Assembly: GCA_903772945.1 (NCBI GenBank)
Contig: CAICTM010000360.1
Location: 1 to 64,000, forward strand
Reading direction: 5' to 3'
Origin: Seminavis robusta
Lineage: Eukaryota; Bacillariophyta; Bacillariophyceae; Naviculales; Naviculaceae
Length of the DNA: 64,000 nt
Below the pieces are notes generated by a model. That model was given only the letters and a program-made list of their open reading frames with translations, ran no database searches and had not been told where the DNA came from. Positions 11,724-22,877 of this stretch are shown piece after piece. The translations under genes were made by a program, and so were the position numbers. Numbering within the stretch: the first letter of the stretch is position 1; each line of letters starts with the position of its first letter.

Positions 11724-12435
11724 GGTGGAATATAATAGAAATGTTACCGTCTGGAAAGTACGCTAGTACCGTAGTCAGTCAACTGGAAAGCATTCGATTT
11801 CAAATGACAAGTGCAATAATAAATTCTGGTGTCACAAAATCTTGTTAGGAGTGCGACGAGCTTTGGGTTAGCTAGTTTAGATACTTAAAAATATTTGTCC
11901 TGAACCCTAACAAGAGAACATGTGCAGCTGTGCTGTCTTCTTTTTTGGACGCAGGGTGACACCGGTACCTCGCGCGTTAGACGCCAAGATCCCCTGTAAC
12001 CTGTGTGGAACGAAATTGGTTACTCTCAGTCGATGTGAATCCATGCCTACCACGAGGTCCAAAGAGCTGCGTCAACCAGACTGTACGATTGTCGACATGT
12101 TAAACCATCCCTGTTAATTTAATTTTAGCCAGTGCCTGTATCCTCTCATCAATTTTGCTGCTCGTTTGGCCTCCGTCAAATGTTATCCTCATGGTTGGAT
12201 AGAAACATATCACCAAAAACTTAGTTAACAAATTCGTCTAGTCACAGCGATAAGCAGCGACCTCTGCGCGACGGCCTCCAAGGAAAGAGTTGTCCGTCCG
12301 GCCTGGTTTTGAATTGTCAGCATCGCATCCCGCAACACGCAACACGCAAGTAGCTACCTCCGTTACTGTACCTACCCATTCCAGAGCCAAGCCCAGAGCA
12401 GAGGAGGAAGGGGCGAGGCATCAGTGCAGCTCTCC
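11724..12435. other. Divergent intergenic region (APC7 / F-box-MYND gene)
   Basis: Roughly 710 bp separate two divergent starts. Only short chance frames are present. It presumably holds both promoters; I recognise no defined element. Confidence 0.4.
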
Positions 12436-14235
12436 ATGAAGCGCACCATGTTCCTATTCGGCCTGAGCCCCAAGGAGCAGGGCTCAGGTACGACAAGGAG
12501 AGGGTGGACCCAGTCATTCCGGCAGGTGACTGTTTTAGAAGGGAGGAAGAGGCTCCGGGAGGAAGATCAGGTGGTTGATGGGTCGTCGACGTTGTTTTGC
12601 AGTGGCGTGGCTGCTGTTGGGGGAGGCAATAGGACCCCGACTCTAGTATGTTCACGGAGAAGAATGCCGCCTGTGGGTGTCGATGAGCATCAGGTGGACC
12701 ATGGGGACCGGCCTATCAAGCGATTTCGTGGCGAGACGGCTGTGGTAGCTGTCACGGCTCCAAAATCCAAAACACCATTGGAAGCCAAGCCTCAGACGGG
12801 TCTTTTAGGCTTGCTGCCAGAAGATGTGGTGTCACACTGTCTGTCGTTCTTGAATACTGTAGAGGACAGATTTGCCTTGCAGACGACCTGTAAGCAATTC
12901 CAACGAATATCCAATAGCGACAAGATGTTGGTCAACATACAGATCAGTGGAAACCGAGACACTGGAAAGGGCGGTATCATCCAGGATGATGACACTCCTG
13001 AGACAGCTGCGGTTGTTTTAGCTCCATTCTCGAGGGCCGGCAACCTCGAGGCCATTTACATGTAAGTCTTTTGTCTTCTTTGGGGTGGACTGACGTCGGA
13101 TCTGATGGACTTGCTGTCATCAGAGTTGGAGCGTGGGATAGTAGTAGTGCGCTCATCCATCTGTTGTCTCTTTTTTGTGTTTGCGTGCGTGCGCGGCAGG
13201 CTGGGGATGATAAAGAGCTACTGTCATCAGGATGTCGAAACAGGCATTCGCCTGCTAAAAGCTGCTTCTGTTGAGGGCTACGTGCGCTCCTCATACGCCT
13301 TGGGCCTGGTGCTGCGGGACTCTCAACCAGAAGAAGCGACCAAATACATGCAGCTCGCGGCCGGAGAAGGCTATCTTCCGGCCTTACAAGAGCTTCTTCC
13401 CGCAAGGGAGATGAAAGCAAAATACGGGGAGCCAAATGCAGACGCACTTCGGCGCCACCTAGACCCTTGTTGTCTAAATCATCTCCTGGGGCGACACTAT
13501 GTACGCTCAGCAGAATTACGAGAATTGAGCACGAGCCATTGCTGGAACCCCCTTTGCGGAAGATGGGCCTTTAAGGCGTCGGTCAACACGAATGTTGCAG
13601 CGGCACGCATTCGCAGACCCTGGGGTTTAACGTTTTATCGGAATGGGAACGGAGAAGCACAGCCTTTTGGAACAGGGACTGATGCGACGAGGAACGACAA
13701 CGCAGCAGGAGGTCAGCAAATTGAAGCCTTGCTCAATCCGAATCAAAATAACATTAGGAACGACAACCACGGAGAAGCACAGGAGCATGATCCAGAACAC
13801 GGAGAGATTCCTCCTGACGAGAACGGAAACGATAATAATGACGAGAATGAGTCGATGGAGGTGGAGGCAGCACCGCCACAGCCACCACCTCCTCCGGCAC
13901 CAGCTCCACCCGGAAACAATGATGGAAACGATAACGTTGAAATAGGCGGAGGGGTAGGCGATGACAACAGCACAGCTAATGCTGGTCCACGCGCAGGACC
14001 AGCAGATGCGGATACCAGAGTAGATTCTTCTGGCACGTCGGACGAGTCTTCACAATCACAGCCTGGAAATCAGAATCAGAACGGCGACACTGCAGATGGT
14101 GCAGCATCGACCGACGTTCGCGTCTCACGCATGAAAATGTGTAGTCGATGCTGCAGAGCCAAGTATTGCAGCAAACTCTGTCAAGTGTACGACTGGAGGT
14201 CCGGTCGGCACAAGATGGAGTGCCAATTCCTTTGA
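12436..14235 (+). CDS. F-box/Sel1/MYND-type zinc finger protein with a large insertion in the finger
   Basis: Two exons (12436-13061, 13200-14235) give 553 aa. After a basic low-complexity N-terminus, residues about 115-155 (LLPEDVVSHCLSFL, CKQFQRIS) form an F-box-like domain. The second exon adds Sel1-type helices (SSYALGLVLRDSQPEEATKYM). A first zinc pair, C323-x4-C328 in CWNPLCGR, matches the start of the MYND finger of plant F-box/MYND proteins. The rest of the finger (MCSRCCRAKYCSKLCQ, then DW and HKMEC) begins only at C523. The 190 residues between are Asn/Asp/Gly-rich with a polyproline run. F-box proteins recruit substrates to SCF ubiquitin ligases; the target here is unknown. The ATG at 12436 is the first in frame; later Met codons at residue 5 or downstream are possible. 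The finger may still fold if the insert loops out. Confidence 0.75.
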
Positions 14236-15102
14236 TGACTGACGAGACATCAACAATCGCTTCCACTGCAAAGGTTGAAGTGTCTATGCCACTTCACCTT
14301 GTCGACATCACTATTCATACATACATGTCATGCAGTCAGATTGTCGACGACTCGGTCAAAGGGGAAGAGGCGACGATTCTGATTTCAATGCAGCGCGCGG
14401 CTGGGGGGGAAGACCAAAACAAAAAAATGTCCGGCATTCGCATTATGTTGGTGCTGTAAGAATAGCATCTATGTTACACACATTGCAACACACACAAACA
14501 CAACCTTCGCAACTTGGGTCTGCGACTATATCACAGCGGCTACGAGACCTAAAAGCACCTATTTCACAACAACAAGTCACAATCTATTCGAACCAAAGGC
14601 GGACTTGTCCAGCAGTCCGTCCCTTTGGGGTGGGAGCTGCAACAAGATACCTGGGTCGTGATAGCAGCTAGCTAGGTTTACTCTAGCCCTACTTTACCAC
14701 AAGGCTACGTAGTGATAAAGACTGTAGTCGTATGGTAGCGTACGGTAGACAGCTTTCGTTCCGAACCCCGAAAACTGTCCTGCGGAACCTCTTCTGAGAC
14801 CAGTGGCTATCCCACTCTACCGTAAGATGATGATGCCACAATATTTGCTCTACCGGTAGCTCTGCAGTCCAACCAAAAGGAAGCCCAATCTGTTTCTTAT
14901 CAGCACTTATCTGTCTTGAACCGTATACTACACTAGCTAGCTGCTTGAGAGTAGCAACCCTCGCTCGTCTGACTAGCTAGCTACATTACTGGAGTAGCCA
15001 TTTATCGCTGAGCAGGCAACGCAAGGCCATCTTTTTAGCAAGTGTCTTTGATCCACACAATACCGGTAGCATAGCTAGCTAGTCTAGTGTTATTTCTGTT
15101 TG
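14236..15102. other. Convergent intergenic region rich in GCTAGC words
   Basis: These 870 bp between two convergent genes hold no supported gene. Runs of AGCTAGCTAG occur near 14662, 14932, 14975 and 15070, with GTACGGTAG and TACCGGTAG words between. The role of these words is unknown. Confidence 0.45.
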
Positions 15103-15975
15103 TTACACGTCAAAGGCAAAACTTGACCGTACCCTCTTCAAGTCGCTATTTGCAACCTTCCATTCAGACTTGTCGCATTCCAAAGCCAGGACGTACAAGG
15201 CGTCATCCAGAACAGCAGCCGACAGCAGATAGATGGATTCGAACGGGCAGAAACCAAGGCCGAGATTCTCCTTTGAGTCCCCACACGTTTTGGGAGCGAG
15301 GGCCATGTCAAAATCGTAAAACTTGATGTCTCCCTGTTTCCTAGATCTTCCGGAGAGAAGATCTGCGCCCTTCAATTCCTTCAAGTCGTCTGTAACGTAC
15401 AAGGCATCCGCAATTCCAATGGTGGCTGCTTTGGCTAGTCTGTCAGGAGTGACTTTTCCCGGGGCCCTATATACAAATATTCTTTGACAGGCCTTGGCAA
15501 GGTTCGTGGTAGATTTGTCGAAATATCCATCGTCCTTTTGTTGCCACTTCTCTGGGACTTTGTAAGACAGACGAACTTCTGATCCGCTATTGGTCCCTGC
15601 GCTGTTAGCACCGTCAACATTGACAAAGTATTTTTCAGAGGGGCCGTCCCAGGCAATGCTGACGGATCTGAATTTGGCTTCTTCCACTTCCCCCTTTAAG
15701 GATCCATCTGGGTTGAACAATTGGGTAGTCATGTCTCCCTCACCTTCATCCGCCAAGGCCGTAAAGACGGGGAGGAGAGCCATTTGGGAGGCGAACGATC
15801 CGCCGGCGAGGAACAATTTTCGCCTAGTGTTGGACGTGTCATCTTCGACTTGATTCGGATCGTCGACAGCATTGATTCTGGTGCCGAACCTTGGTGTGGT
15901 TGGGCCTGTCGTCTGAAAAGCTGTGGTACCCACACCTGCCAGCAAAAAACAAAGAGATGCTGCTTGAATCCTCAT
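15103..15975 (-). CDS. PsbP-like thylakoid lumen protein
   Basis: This single exon encodes 290 aa. PsbP-family proteins sit in the thylakoid lumen and help photosystem II or related complexes assemble or function. The targeting is tripartite and readable: a signal peptide with TTAFQTT (residues 1-20), a stromal transit region, then a twin-arginine lumenal signal (NTRRKLFLAGG, hydrophobic core, cleavage at TALADEG, about residue 85). The mature part has the PsbP beta core, including the segment LSYKVPEKWQ. I chose the Met at 15975 because it starts the signal peptide. The frame stays open upstream to 16398, but that part lacks targeting or family features and is probably 5' UTR. Which of the PsbP, PPL or PPD subfamilies it belongs to cannot be settled by eye. 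Confidence 0.8.
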   Translation of the reverse strand: MRIQAASLCFLLAGVGTTAFQTTGPTTPRFGTRINAVDDPNQVEDDTSNTRRKLFLAGGSFASQMALLPVFTALADEGEGDMTTQLFNPDGSLKGEVEEAKFRSVSIAWDGPSEKYFVNVDGANSAGTNSGSEVRLSYKVPEKWQQKDDGYFDKSTTNLAKACQRIFVYRAPGKVTPDRLAKAATIGIADALYVTDDLKELKGADLLSGRSRKQGDIKFYDFDMALAPKTCGDSKENLGLGFCPFESIYLLSAAVLDDALYVLALECDKSEWKVANSDLKRVRSSFAFDV

Positions 15976-16465
15976 ATTGCTTCGGTTGGACTGGTGCATG
16001 TACTGATTGGTGTCTTTCGCTGGTATTCGGTACGATGTAGGTTCCTCGTTGATTGGGTGGGTGAGTTTGCTACGTACATTACGACCCAAGAAAGAGCCGA
16101 GTTGCTGTCTCCTTGTCAACAGCTTTGTCTCGCCTTTGTCTCTTTTCTTGGCGCTGGCACTTGCGGAAGATCCACTGACGTCAGTCTTGCGAGGAATGTA
16201 AGCTGATAGAGCTGAAATACCAAAGACTCCCTCCTTCCCCTCTTTCCCCCCCTCCAAGACGGCAAGAAGTTGGCTTCTCCTTGTTTGCCACCAATACTGC
16301 AGCATAATATATATGTTCACCAAACCACATGCATGCGTACCGGTACGACGTGCGTAACAGAGCCAGTGGGAAACGATGTGAAATGCTGCGCAACTCAAAA
16401 AAGTTAGGTACTGTATCTATAAAACTGTTTCAACAGTTGCTGGCTAGCTAGAAAGCATGCACCAT
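15976..16465. other. Intergenic region between PsbP-like gene and BCAT
   Basis: Both flanking genes are on the minus strand. The region includes the open upstream extension of the PsbP-like frame. It contains GCATGCATGCGT and ACCGGTACG words near 16330, and GGCTAGCTAG near 16441. No separate gene is supported. Confidence 0.4.
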
Positions 16466-17877
16466 CTACTGAATTTTGTGGCACCATCCCTCGGGGCCCT
16501 CTCGTCGTCCGTATTGAATACCAGTCACCGCATCCCATATACGCTGTGTCAACTTGCCATCGGCGGGTACATTGATGTCCTGACCTTTGTATTCAATGCA
16601 ATCAATGGGTGTCACCACAGCAGCAGTCCCGGCTCCAAAAGCTTCCAAGAGTCGTCCTTCTTCGGCCGCCTCCTTGATTTCATGAATGGTGGGTGCCCGT
16701 TCTACAACTGTCAAGTCATCCCACGCCTCGGCCAAGGCAATGATACTATCCCGCGTGACACCGGGCAAAATATCTCCCGACGTGAGAGGTGGCGTGATGA
16801 GTTCCGGCAGATTGGTTTGTTTGTTTTGAATCAAAAAGAATACGTTCATGGCTCCCACTTCGGTCACGACTTCTTTGTCTCCAAACAACCACAGCACCTG
16901 CGAGTATCCTCGGGCTGCTGCGTCAGCTTGCGCCTTCATGGTGGGACCGTAGTTGCCTCCCACTTTGGAATTTCCGGTTCCACCCGGCCATGCACGGACA
17001 AAGGGTGTATCGCACGTCAATCGAATGGGTTTGAATCCAGTTTTGTAGTATGGACCGACCGGACTGGTAATGACAAAGAGCAGCAAATCGTTGGGTGGCG
17101 CCACACCTAGAAATCGGTGAGTGGCAATGACAGTGGGTCGAATGTAGAGAGAATATCCTTCCCCGTGAGGGATCCATTTTTGATCGACCTTGACGAGTTC
17201 TTCAATGAGTTTAACCAATTCGCCATTGTCAAAGTCGGCCCCTGGCATGCTAAGACGTTCCATCGATCCCGTGAGTCGTTCCATGTTCTTGTGGGGTCGA
17301 AACAAGTGGAGCGAGTCGGGATCATCAAGAGCCCTGTAGGCTTTCATTCCCTCAAAGCATTGCAGTCCTGACCAGGAAGAAGAGGAACGGTAGGCGAGAT
17401 TGAGAAAAAGGAGACTATATCGAGGCAAGCTGATGTAGAATTGTTTCTACTTGTTTGATCTTTGGTTGCATTCCTGCACGTACATACCGTAGTGGAGGCA
17501 AGAAGCGGCTGGACTAATTCTGAGATCCTCGTAAGGCACAATTTTGGGATCTCCCCATTGATTTTCAACACTCCAGGGAACCATTAGCATATGATCCTTT
17601 TTGAAATAATTATGAAAGACAAGGTTCCTTATCTGTGAGAAACATTCCGTTTTGTTTTGTTTTGTTTTGTTTTGTAGTCTTTACGTACCGAAATGGTTTG
17701 CCCAAATGCCAAGTCTTCCTTTTTGGGTCGATTCTTGAAGGCAGTATCATCTGTCTTTAATTCCAAAGTGAGTTTCGAGGCTGTAATGGAACGAGTGGCT
17801 GTATGCCGATAGAGACAAGGAGAAATCTTGGTTGCTTTCTGTAGAAGCAGGCGGGTAGCATTGCTCGAGAGGACCAT
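16466..17877 (-). CDS. BCAT: Branched-chain amino acid aminotransferase (BCAT)
   Basis: Three exons (17877-17689, 17632-17488, 17367-16466) give 411 aa. This fold-type IV PLP enzyme interconverts Leu, Ile and Val with their 2-oxo acids using 2-oxoglutarate. Conserved segments are DHMLMVPWS (residues about 76-84), WGDPKIVPYEDLRISPAAS, LQCFEGMKAYRAL, the PLP-lysine region KVGGNYGP, QVLWLFGD and EVGAMNVFF. The N-terminus (MVLSSNATRLLLQKA) is basic and amphipathic, fitting a mitochondrial presequence, and lacks the plastid-type signal peptide seen in neighbouring genes. Intron 1 is 56 nt and contains a (TTTTG)5 tract at about 17650-17675. Exon junctions restore the family alignment exactly (LHYG-LQCFEG). 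High certainty on family; location inferred. Confidence 0.94.
17648..17676. repeat. (TTTTG)n pentanucleotide microsatellite in BCAT intron 1
   Basis: Five consecutive TTTTG units fill most of the short first intron of the aminotransferase gene, between donor and acceptor. Length changes here could alter splicing because the intron is only 56 nt. Confidence 0.8.
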
Positions 17878-18446
17878 GGTTTCGACTTGACAAACCAATT
17901 GATGACCTTGTGATATTATCAGCTATAGAATCTGATATAAAGATATGTGCATTCGCAATCTAACTAAGAACAGATAGCTCTCCAAACAAACTATGCTTGA
18001 TAATATACAAATACAATCGACTCCGAGGTTGCTGGTTACTTTGACAACAGAAGTCAAGATTGTGTCATTGCGCTGACTTCTGATGGCGACCTTTGGGAAT
18101 TCTTTGTCGGAGCCAGGTGGATCTTTCTTTCAGCTTGCAGAGCTGTGCACTTGTCGAATCTTTCGCTTCCACCTACGTGTACTAGTACTTTCGTAGCTAG
18201 CCAGTGGGGACTTCTAGATGGCCCATTAGATTGTTCACCCCAGCAGCATTCACATGATACTTTGTTTGATGTGGTGCTCTACTAGCTAGCCAGAGCACGG
18301 ACGAGTCCAAACGCTCCAGACCCTGGGGTGTCTACCAGACTTCCAATTGGATTGAACCAAGCTGGTGGGTGGCCTGGCTTCCTACCGGTACATAAAACTA
18401 TTATCGATGCGCTGTTGATTTACTACGGTAAAAGGGCATCATCAGA
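17878..18446. other. Intergenic region between BCAT and eIF3e
   Basis: Both flanking genes are on the minus strand, so this holds the BCAT promoter and the eIF3e 3' end. GCTAGCCAG words occur near 18195 and 18285, and TACCGGTAC near 18388. No gene is visible. Confidence 0.4.
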
Positions 18447-20131
18447 TCAATCTTCTTCACGGGCATCTCTCTCGCGCTTGGCCTTTTCTTTTCGGGCTTC
18501 GTTCAACACATTATTGAGGTTTGTCGCCAAAGTAGCACTGCGGACATTCAAGTCCCTTGTTCTATCCATGACTTGCTCATAAATGCTCTGGGGGCTTCCA
18601 CCCATGACGACGCACCCTTCCTCCGAATCAATCTTTGCATCCAGATCAGCATTACGGATCAAATCCACGATCCATCGTTCCGCCTGATCCTGATCCATGG
18701 CCAACTTTTCCCCCAGTGCTTGCAAATCAATCTTGTTGTGGATCCTACAGTAATTCTCAAATACAAAGACCCTTGCTTCTTCCATGAACAAGGCTGTTTG
18801 GTGGCACAAAAAGAAATCCGTGGCCAGGACCTTTTCACACTCAGCTAGTTTGGTCTGTGCCGACTCAAAATCAAACTTGACACACAAGCAATTGACAAAC
18901 TCCACAATTGGGTCCGTGTATTCACAGTCCTGCATCACATTGATGAGATTCTTCATCAATCGACGCGCCTCAAAGTTGGATCCAGCTGCAGCCTTTTTTG
19001 TGACGCGGCGCTTGCAAAGAAGAACAGCCGCAGTCAAGTAGCGCAACAAATGTGGGGCATTCGTGGTAATGGCTTGCTTGAATCGCTCCGAGTGAAAGAG
19101 TTCCACAAGATGCTCCAGCCCACCCTTGGCGGAATTGTTCCAGTACACAAAGAGCGACCAATGTAGGAGCCAAGTTCGCTGCTGAAGAGCCACCAAGGAA
19201 GTGATCTGCTCGGACGCTACCAAGGACTCCATTGCATTTTTCACGGCATCCAAGGCGACACTGGCAGCTTCCCAATCTTCCACGAGGATTTCACAAGCGA
19301 GACGACCCCAGAGAACTTGCAACAAGTTTGTATTGATGGTTGTCAAGTAGTAGATGGATGGATTTCCAAAGTCTTTGTCGTTGTTTTGATTGTGCTGTCG
19401 GCGGTTATCTCCCATCATGTCGTCATCATCATTTTTGGCCGAGGGCGCTGGTGCCTTGGCAAAAAGGGAGATGTAGTTTTCGAGCATGTCTCGAGATGCC
19501 TGGTAGTCTCCGCAGTCAAAGTTGTAGCGCGCCAATTCGCGGTAAGCTTCCACCATTTCTGGCGTAATGCCTTGATCGGTGGAGTTGGAAAGGGACTCCA
19601 CATTCCACTTGCCACCAGCATTCAACTTGGCCTGTATATATATTATCATGCCGAAGGACATAGAAACAAAAATGAGAGTTAGTTAGAAGGGATGAACGGT
19701 ACGGTACCCAAATATATAATACGACAATACGCCCAAGTAAATAGCTGCACCAAGGGACCGAAACATGAGCCCCTACACGATACGTTACTCACCCTCTCTG
19801 TTTCATTTCGACAGAGCTTGTCAAACGGTTCACAAGCCCCTCTCAACTCTTCGAGCCGTTCGTATACCTTGGTCTTTTGTTCTTCCATTTCGGGTGGCAC
19901 AGCCGAGTCTTCCCCATGAAGTTCCTTGTAGATATCAATGGCATAATCAACCATGTGTGTGGGCCTGAGTAAGGACAAACGTGCCGCAGCAATATCCTTG
20001 GATGAGTAAGAGACAGTGCCGGCAATGATGAGACTGTCCAAGTATTCCAAGAGAGGAAACATCATGTGTCGATCCAATTGCGGCGACACGTGGGACGTCA
20101 GGTCCCACTGTTCCACTGAATCCGTTGTCAT
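18447..20131 (-). CDS. EIF3E: Eukaryotic translation initiation factor 3 subunit e (INT6)
   Basis: Two exons (20131-19793, 19631-18447; intron 161 nt, phase 0) give 507 aa. eIF3e is a PCI-domain subunit of the eIF3 octamer that organises the 43S pre-initiation complex in the cytosol. The N-terminal signature is clear: WDLTSHVSPQLDRHMMFPLLEYL, here followed by RPTHMVDYAIDIYKEL. Exon 2 begins AKLNAGGKWNVESL, continues through helical repeats (YRELARYNFDCGDYQAS) and ends in the PCI winged helix (LQALGEKLAMDQDQAERWI). The C-terminus is a short charged coil. The ATG at 20131 is the first in frame, since the upstream open sequence starts with TTG. A poly-Asn/Asp insert lies near residues 185-210. 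Secure identification. Confidence 0.93.
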
Positions 20132-20472
20132 CTTGCTTGCTTTGTCTTGTTTGTAATCGATCAACACCAACAGTGCGGTTTACTAGTAGCCAGTAGCAGT
20201 CTCTCTTTCTAATGGCAAAGATGGAAGCTGTGGCGTCTCTCGTTGCTCGTTGCCGCTCATGGCCTCTTCGTTCCAAACCCCCTCCATCCATCGTTTGCAT
20301 TGGCTCATAGCCTTTTACTTTTTGGAAACGAGGGTTAGAAATTCTACAATAGCTTGTGAGAGAACGCTGACGAGGTAAATCTGAAGCCTCGGATGCGGCG
20401 GACAGACTGCAAGCACCCTCACCACCAAGAAACGCAAGAACAAAATGCTATGGTAGCTAGTTGACCTCCACC
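20132..20472. promoter_or_regulatory. Shared promoter region of divergent eIF3e and LYAR genes
   Basis: Two divergent genes for translation and ribosome-related proteins are separated by 341 bp. A shared promoter is plausible but no defined element is recognised. Confidence 0.35.
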
Positions 20473-21602
20473 ATGGTCTTTTTCACGTGCGACGGGTGTG
20501 GAGAGACACTCAAGAAGAGTCAAGTAGACGGTCATGCCAATCGCTGTCGCCGATGTGATTCTGTGAGCTGCGTCGATTGTTCCATTTGCTTTTATGGAGG
20601 TGAGTGTTGTGCCCGGAAGGATCTTGCAAAAGATATGGTGATCAAATGACGAGGAAATCTTTGATATCTCGATTTGGCAACACATTGATGCCAGTGGGAG
20701 TATCCAAATTGTTTTAATTAAACTCTGATGATTGTTTCAATGAGGGAATGCTTTTTTCTCAATACATCAAAATATACCGATGTTTTATCTCACCTTGATT
20801 TTGCTAACGGTACATGTACCTTTTGTTCTGAATTTCTTCCTGAACCATGGCTTTCCAAATAACTTGATCAGATGACTACCGATCCCACACTTCCTGTTCC
20901 ATGACGGAAGTAGACAACTTGGTGGCTTCCAGAGGAGGAAACAACAAAAGTAAGAAGCTATCTCCCCAAGAAGCTTGGATGGAATTGTTAAACTCCAGTG
21001 TCAGCACGGCTCCTCCTTCCATTCAATGGCATTTGCAACAAATGGTCCAACTCGACAATGTCCCCCGCAAGGAAAAACAGTTTCGCAATTTTGCCATCAA
21101 CTCGTTGAATCTACGTGGGAATTCGGCACAAAAGATTTTGGATTGCATTTGGAGTCATCTCAATGAACAACGAGAACTGCAAAAACAGCAAAAGGAACAA
21201 CTGCAAAAGAAAAAGGAAGAAACAAAACAACCACAACAATCTTCGGACAGTACTGCAACTCCATCCACATCGGACGAAACCAAATCAGATGATGTATCCA
21301 ATAGTGTGAGTGACACGGAAGATCAATCCAGCAGCAACAACAACAACAACAAAGACGACAACAACAACAAAGAGGAATCCGGTAATGATGACAAGGCCAT
21401 GTACAAGAATGTCAAAAAGGCCACCAAGAAACTCCTCAAAAAGGCACCCAATCGCAGCATGAAGTTCAAGTCTCTTCAAAAGGCTTTGCGGGAGCAGATG
21501 GGGACAACGGACAAGGAGAAACTCAAAATGGTCATGAAACAGGTGATGGCCAAGGAGACAAAAAAGTTCCTCTTGGAGGGAAAGCAAATAAGACTAGTAT
21601 AG
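20473..21602 (+). CDS. LYAR: LYAR-type C2HC zinc finger nucleolar protein
   Basis: Two exons (20473-20599, 20872-21602; intron 272 nt, phase 1) give 285 aa. LYAR is a nucleolar factor linked to rRNA synthesis and ribosome biogenesis. The N-terminus MVFFTCDGCGETLKK is almost diagnostic. It is followed by HANRCRRCDSVSCVDC and, across the splice, by FYGDDYRSHTSC, completing the paired C2HC fingers. Residues about 95-190 are Gln/Lys and Asn/Asp-rich low complexity. The C-terminal NRSMKFKSLQKALREQ to KFLLEGKQIRLV is the winged-helix-like LYAR C-terminal domain. The second half alone looks like a separate frame from 20901, but only the spliced model restores the zinc ligands. Good certainty. Confidence 0.9.
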
Positions 21603-21933
21603 TTAGTTTGTCAGGTCTCTACATTTATCAGGTAGCTAGTGAAGCAAACTTTGGTTACTGGCTATAGTCTAGTACGGTACCGCACGCCTTAGGAGTAATG
21701 AAAAAGGTAGGTATACATGTATCTTAGAGGTCAATCCAAGCAATGACTGAGTCTGAGTCGCTCCTGTCAGGTTTTGCAGTGCCGTACATAGCATAGCCGC
21801 AATATTCGATCCTTGTGGGCCCATTTGTCCTAGCAACTAGGAGTACCAAGGTAAGGGTATTTGTCCCTGTTTGTGAGATGCCGTACAGAACAAATCCCAG
21901 AATTGATGAAGCGAACTTGCTGAGTAAGTGAGT
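21603..21933. other. Convergent 3' intergenic region (LYAR / FAM192A)
   Basis: About 330 bp between two convergent stop codons. I see no gene or strong element. GGTAGCTAGTG and GTACGGTACCG words occur near 21632 and 21675. Confidence 0.35.
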
Positions 21934-22584
21934 TCAATCTGAATCTGAATCTGATCCATATCCTGCTAACAGCCCTGATAACGCTGGTGTTTCAGCCTTT
22001 GCTGCTGGTTTGGATTCTTCCTTTTTTGGCTTTTTGGCCTCGACACTACTAGTATCAGTCTCTTCTTTGTTGCTTTTGTTGGGATCCACTTTTCGCTTCT
22101 TCTTGACCACTATTTTGGGAAATTTGGGTTTGACAGATGTCGCCTTTTTGTCAGCTTCTGAAGATTTTTTCTTTCGTTGAATTTCTTCGTCTTCTCTCTT
22201 CCTCTTTACCTCTAGCTCCTCATCCTCGTCTTTCATTCCCTGTTCCATGCGATTGACAGCTTGTGCGGCTCGAAAAGATTCCAATTCACTCTGTGTTTCA
22301 TTCTGGATCATTTGCTCTCGTTCTTGTCGTTGCTTCTGCAGAGCATCCAAATGAGCACAGTCTTCTTCGTCCAGCGCCAATGTCCCCCGCATTATTGATT
22401 TTTGGAACTCGTCCCGCTCCATTTCTTCTTGTTCCTTGTTCGCTCGCAGCTGTTCAAACAACGGTTGGCTGGACGTCGTCACCCCCGAAGAGCCTTCGCT
22501 CTCCTTGCCTTCCACGGCTGTCTCCTCATAGCCTCCGCCTTCTTTCGCCGTCAGGACCGCCTTGGAGACAAACGATAAGCTCAT
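21934..22584 (-). CDS. FAM192A/NIP30 (PSME3-interacting) family protein
   Basis: This single exon encodes 216 aa. Residues 1-110 match the NIP30 domain: an N-terminal SFVSKA motif, then PLFEQLRANKEQEEMERDEF, the block RGTLALDEEDCAHLDALQ and a charged helix ending in ELESFRAAQ. The C-terminal half is Lys/Glu-rich coil with nuclear-localisation-like runs (KKKRKVDP), ending LLAGYGSDSDSD. That tail resembles the acidic, casein-kinase-2-type phosphosites of animal PIP30, which binds the PA28-gamma proteasome activator in the nucleus. Whether the diatom protein does the same is unknown. The ATG at 22584 was chosen because the open frame upstream starts with TTG and lacks similarity. Confidence 0.8.
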   Translation of the reverse strand: MSLSFVSKAVLTAKEGGGYEETAVEGKESEGSSGVTTSSQPLFEQLRANKEQEEMERDEFQKSIMRGTLALDEEDCAHLDALQKQRQEREQMIQNETQSELESFRAAQAVNRMEQGMKDEDEELEVKRKREDEEIQRKKKSSEADKKATSVKPKFPKIVVKKKRKVDPNKSNKEETDTSSVEAKKPKKEESKPAAKAETPALSGLLAGYGSDSDSD

Positions 22585-22877
22585 GGTGATCACAGTGCCG
22601 AGTCCCAGAGTCTCTGTGGTTGCTTCGAAAAGTGCTTTTGATTGCTTCCAGCTCCCAGCAGGTCTTCCAGCCACCAAGGAAAACCCTAAACTTCGACCAT
22701 TTTTGTCTGTTAAGGCTTTGTCCTGCGCCTGCGCCTGCGTCTCAGCAGAGCCGTTGCCATATTTTCGTTCGACCCGTCACATTATTCTCCACAACTCTGA
22801 CAAAACTCGAGCCCAGACCCCCAGCAACCCTTTCGTTCTTTCATCTTCGGACATCTTCACGACCCTTGCTAGTTACC
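22585..22877. promoter_or_regulatory. Shared promoter region of divergent FAM192A and U-box genes
   Basis: A 293-bp divergent spacer, pyrimidine-rich near the U-box start. Both a proteasome-linked protein and a predicted ubiquitin ligase are transcribed from it, which might allow co-regulation; that is inference. Confidence 0.3.

Noticed and set aside
15976-16398. Longer N-terminus for the PsbP-like protein
   Set aside because: The upstream open part would hide the signal peptide; it shows no conserved feature and is better explained as 5' UTR.
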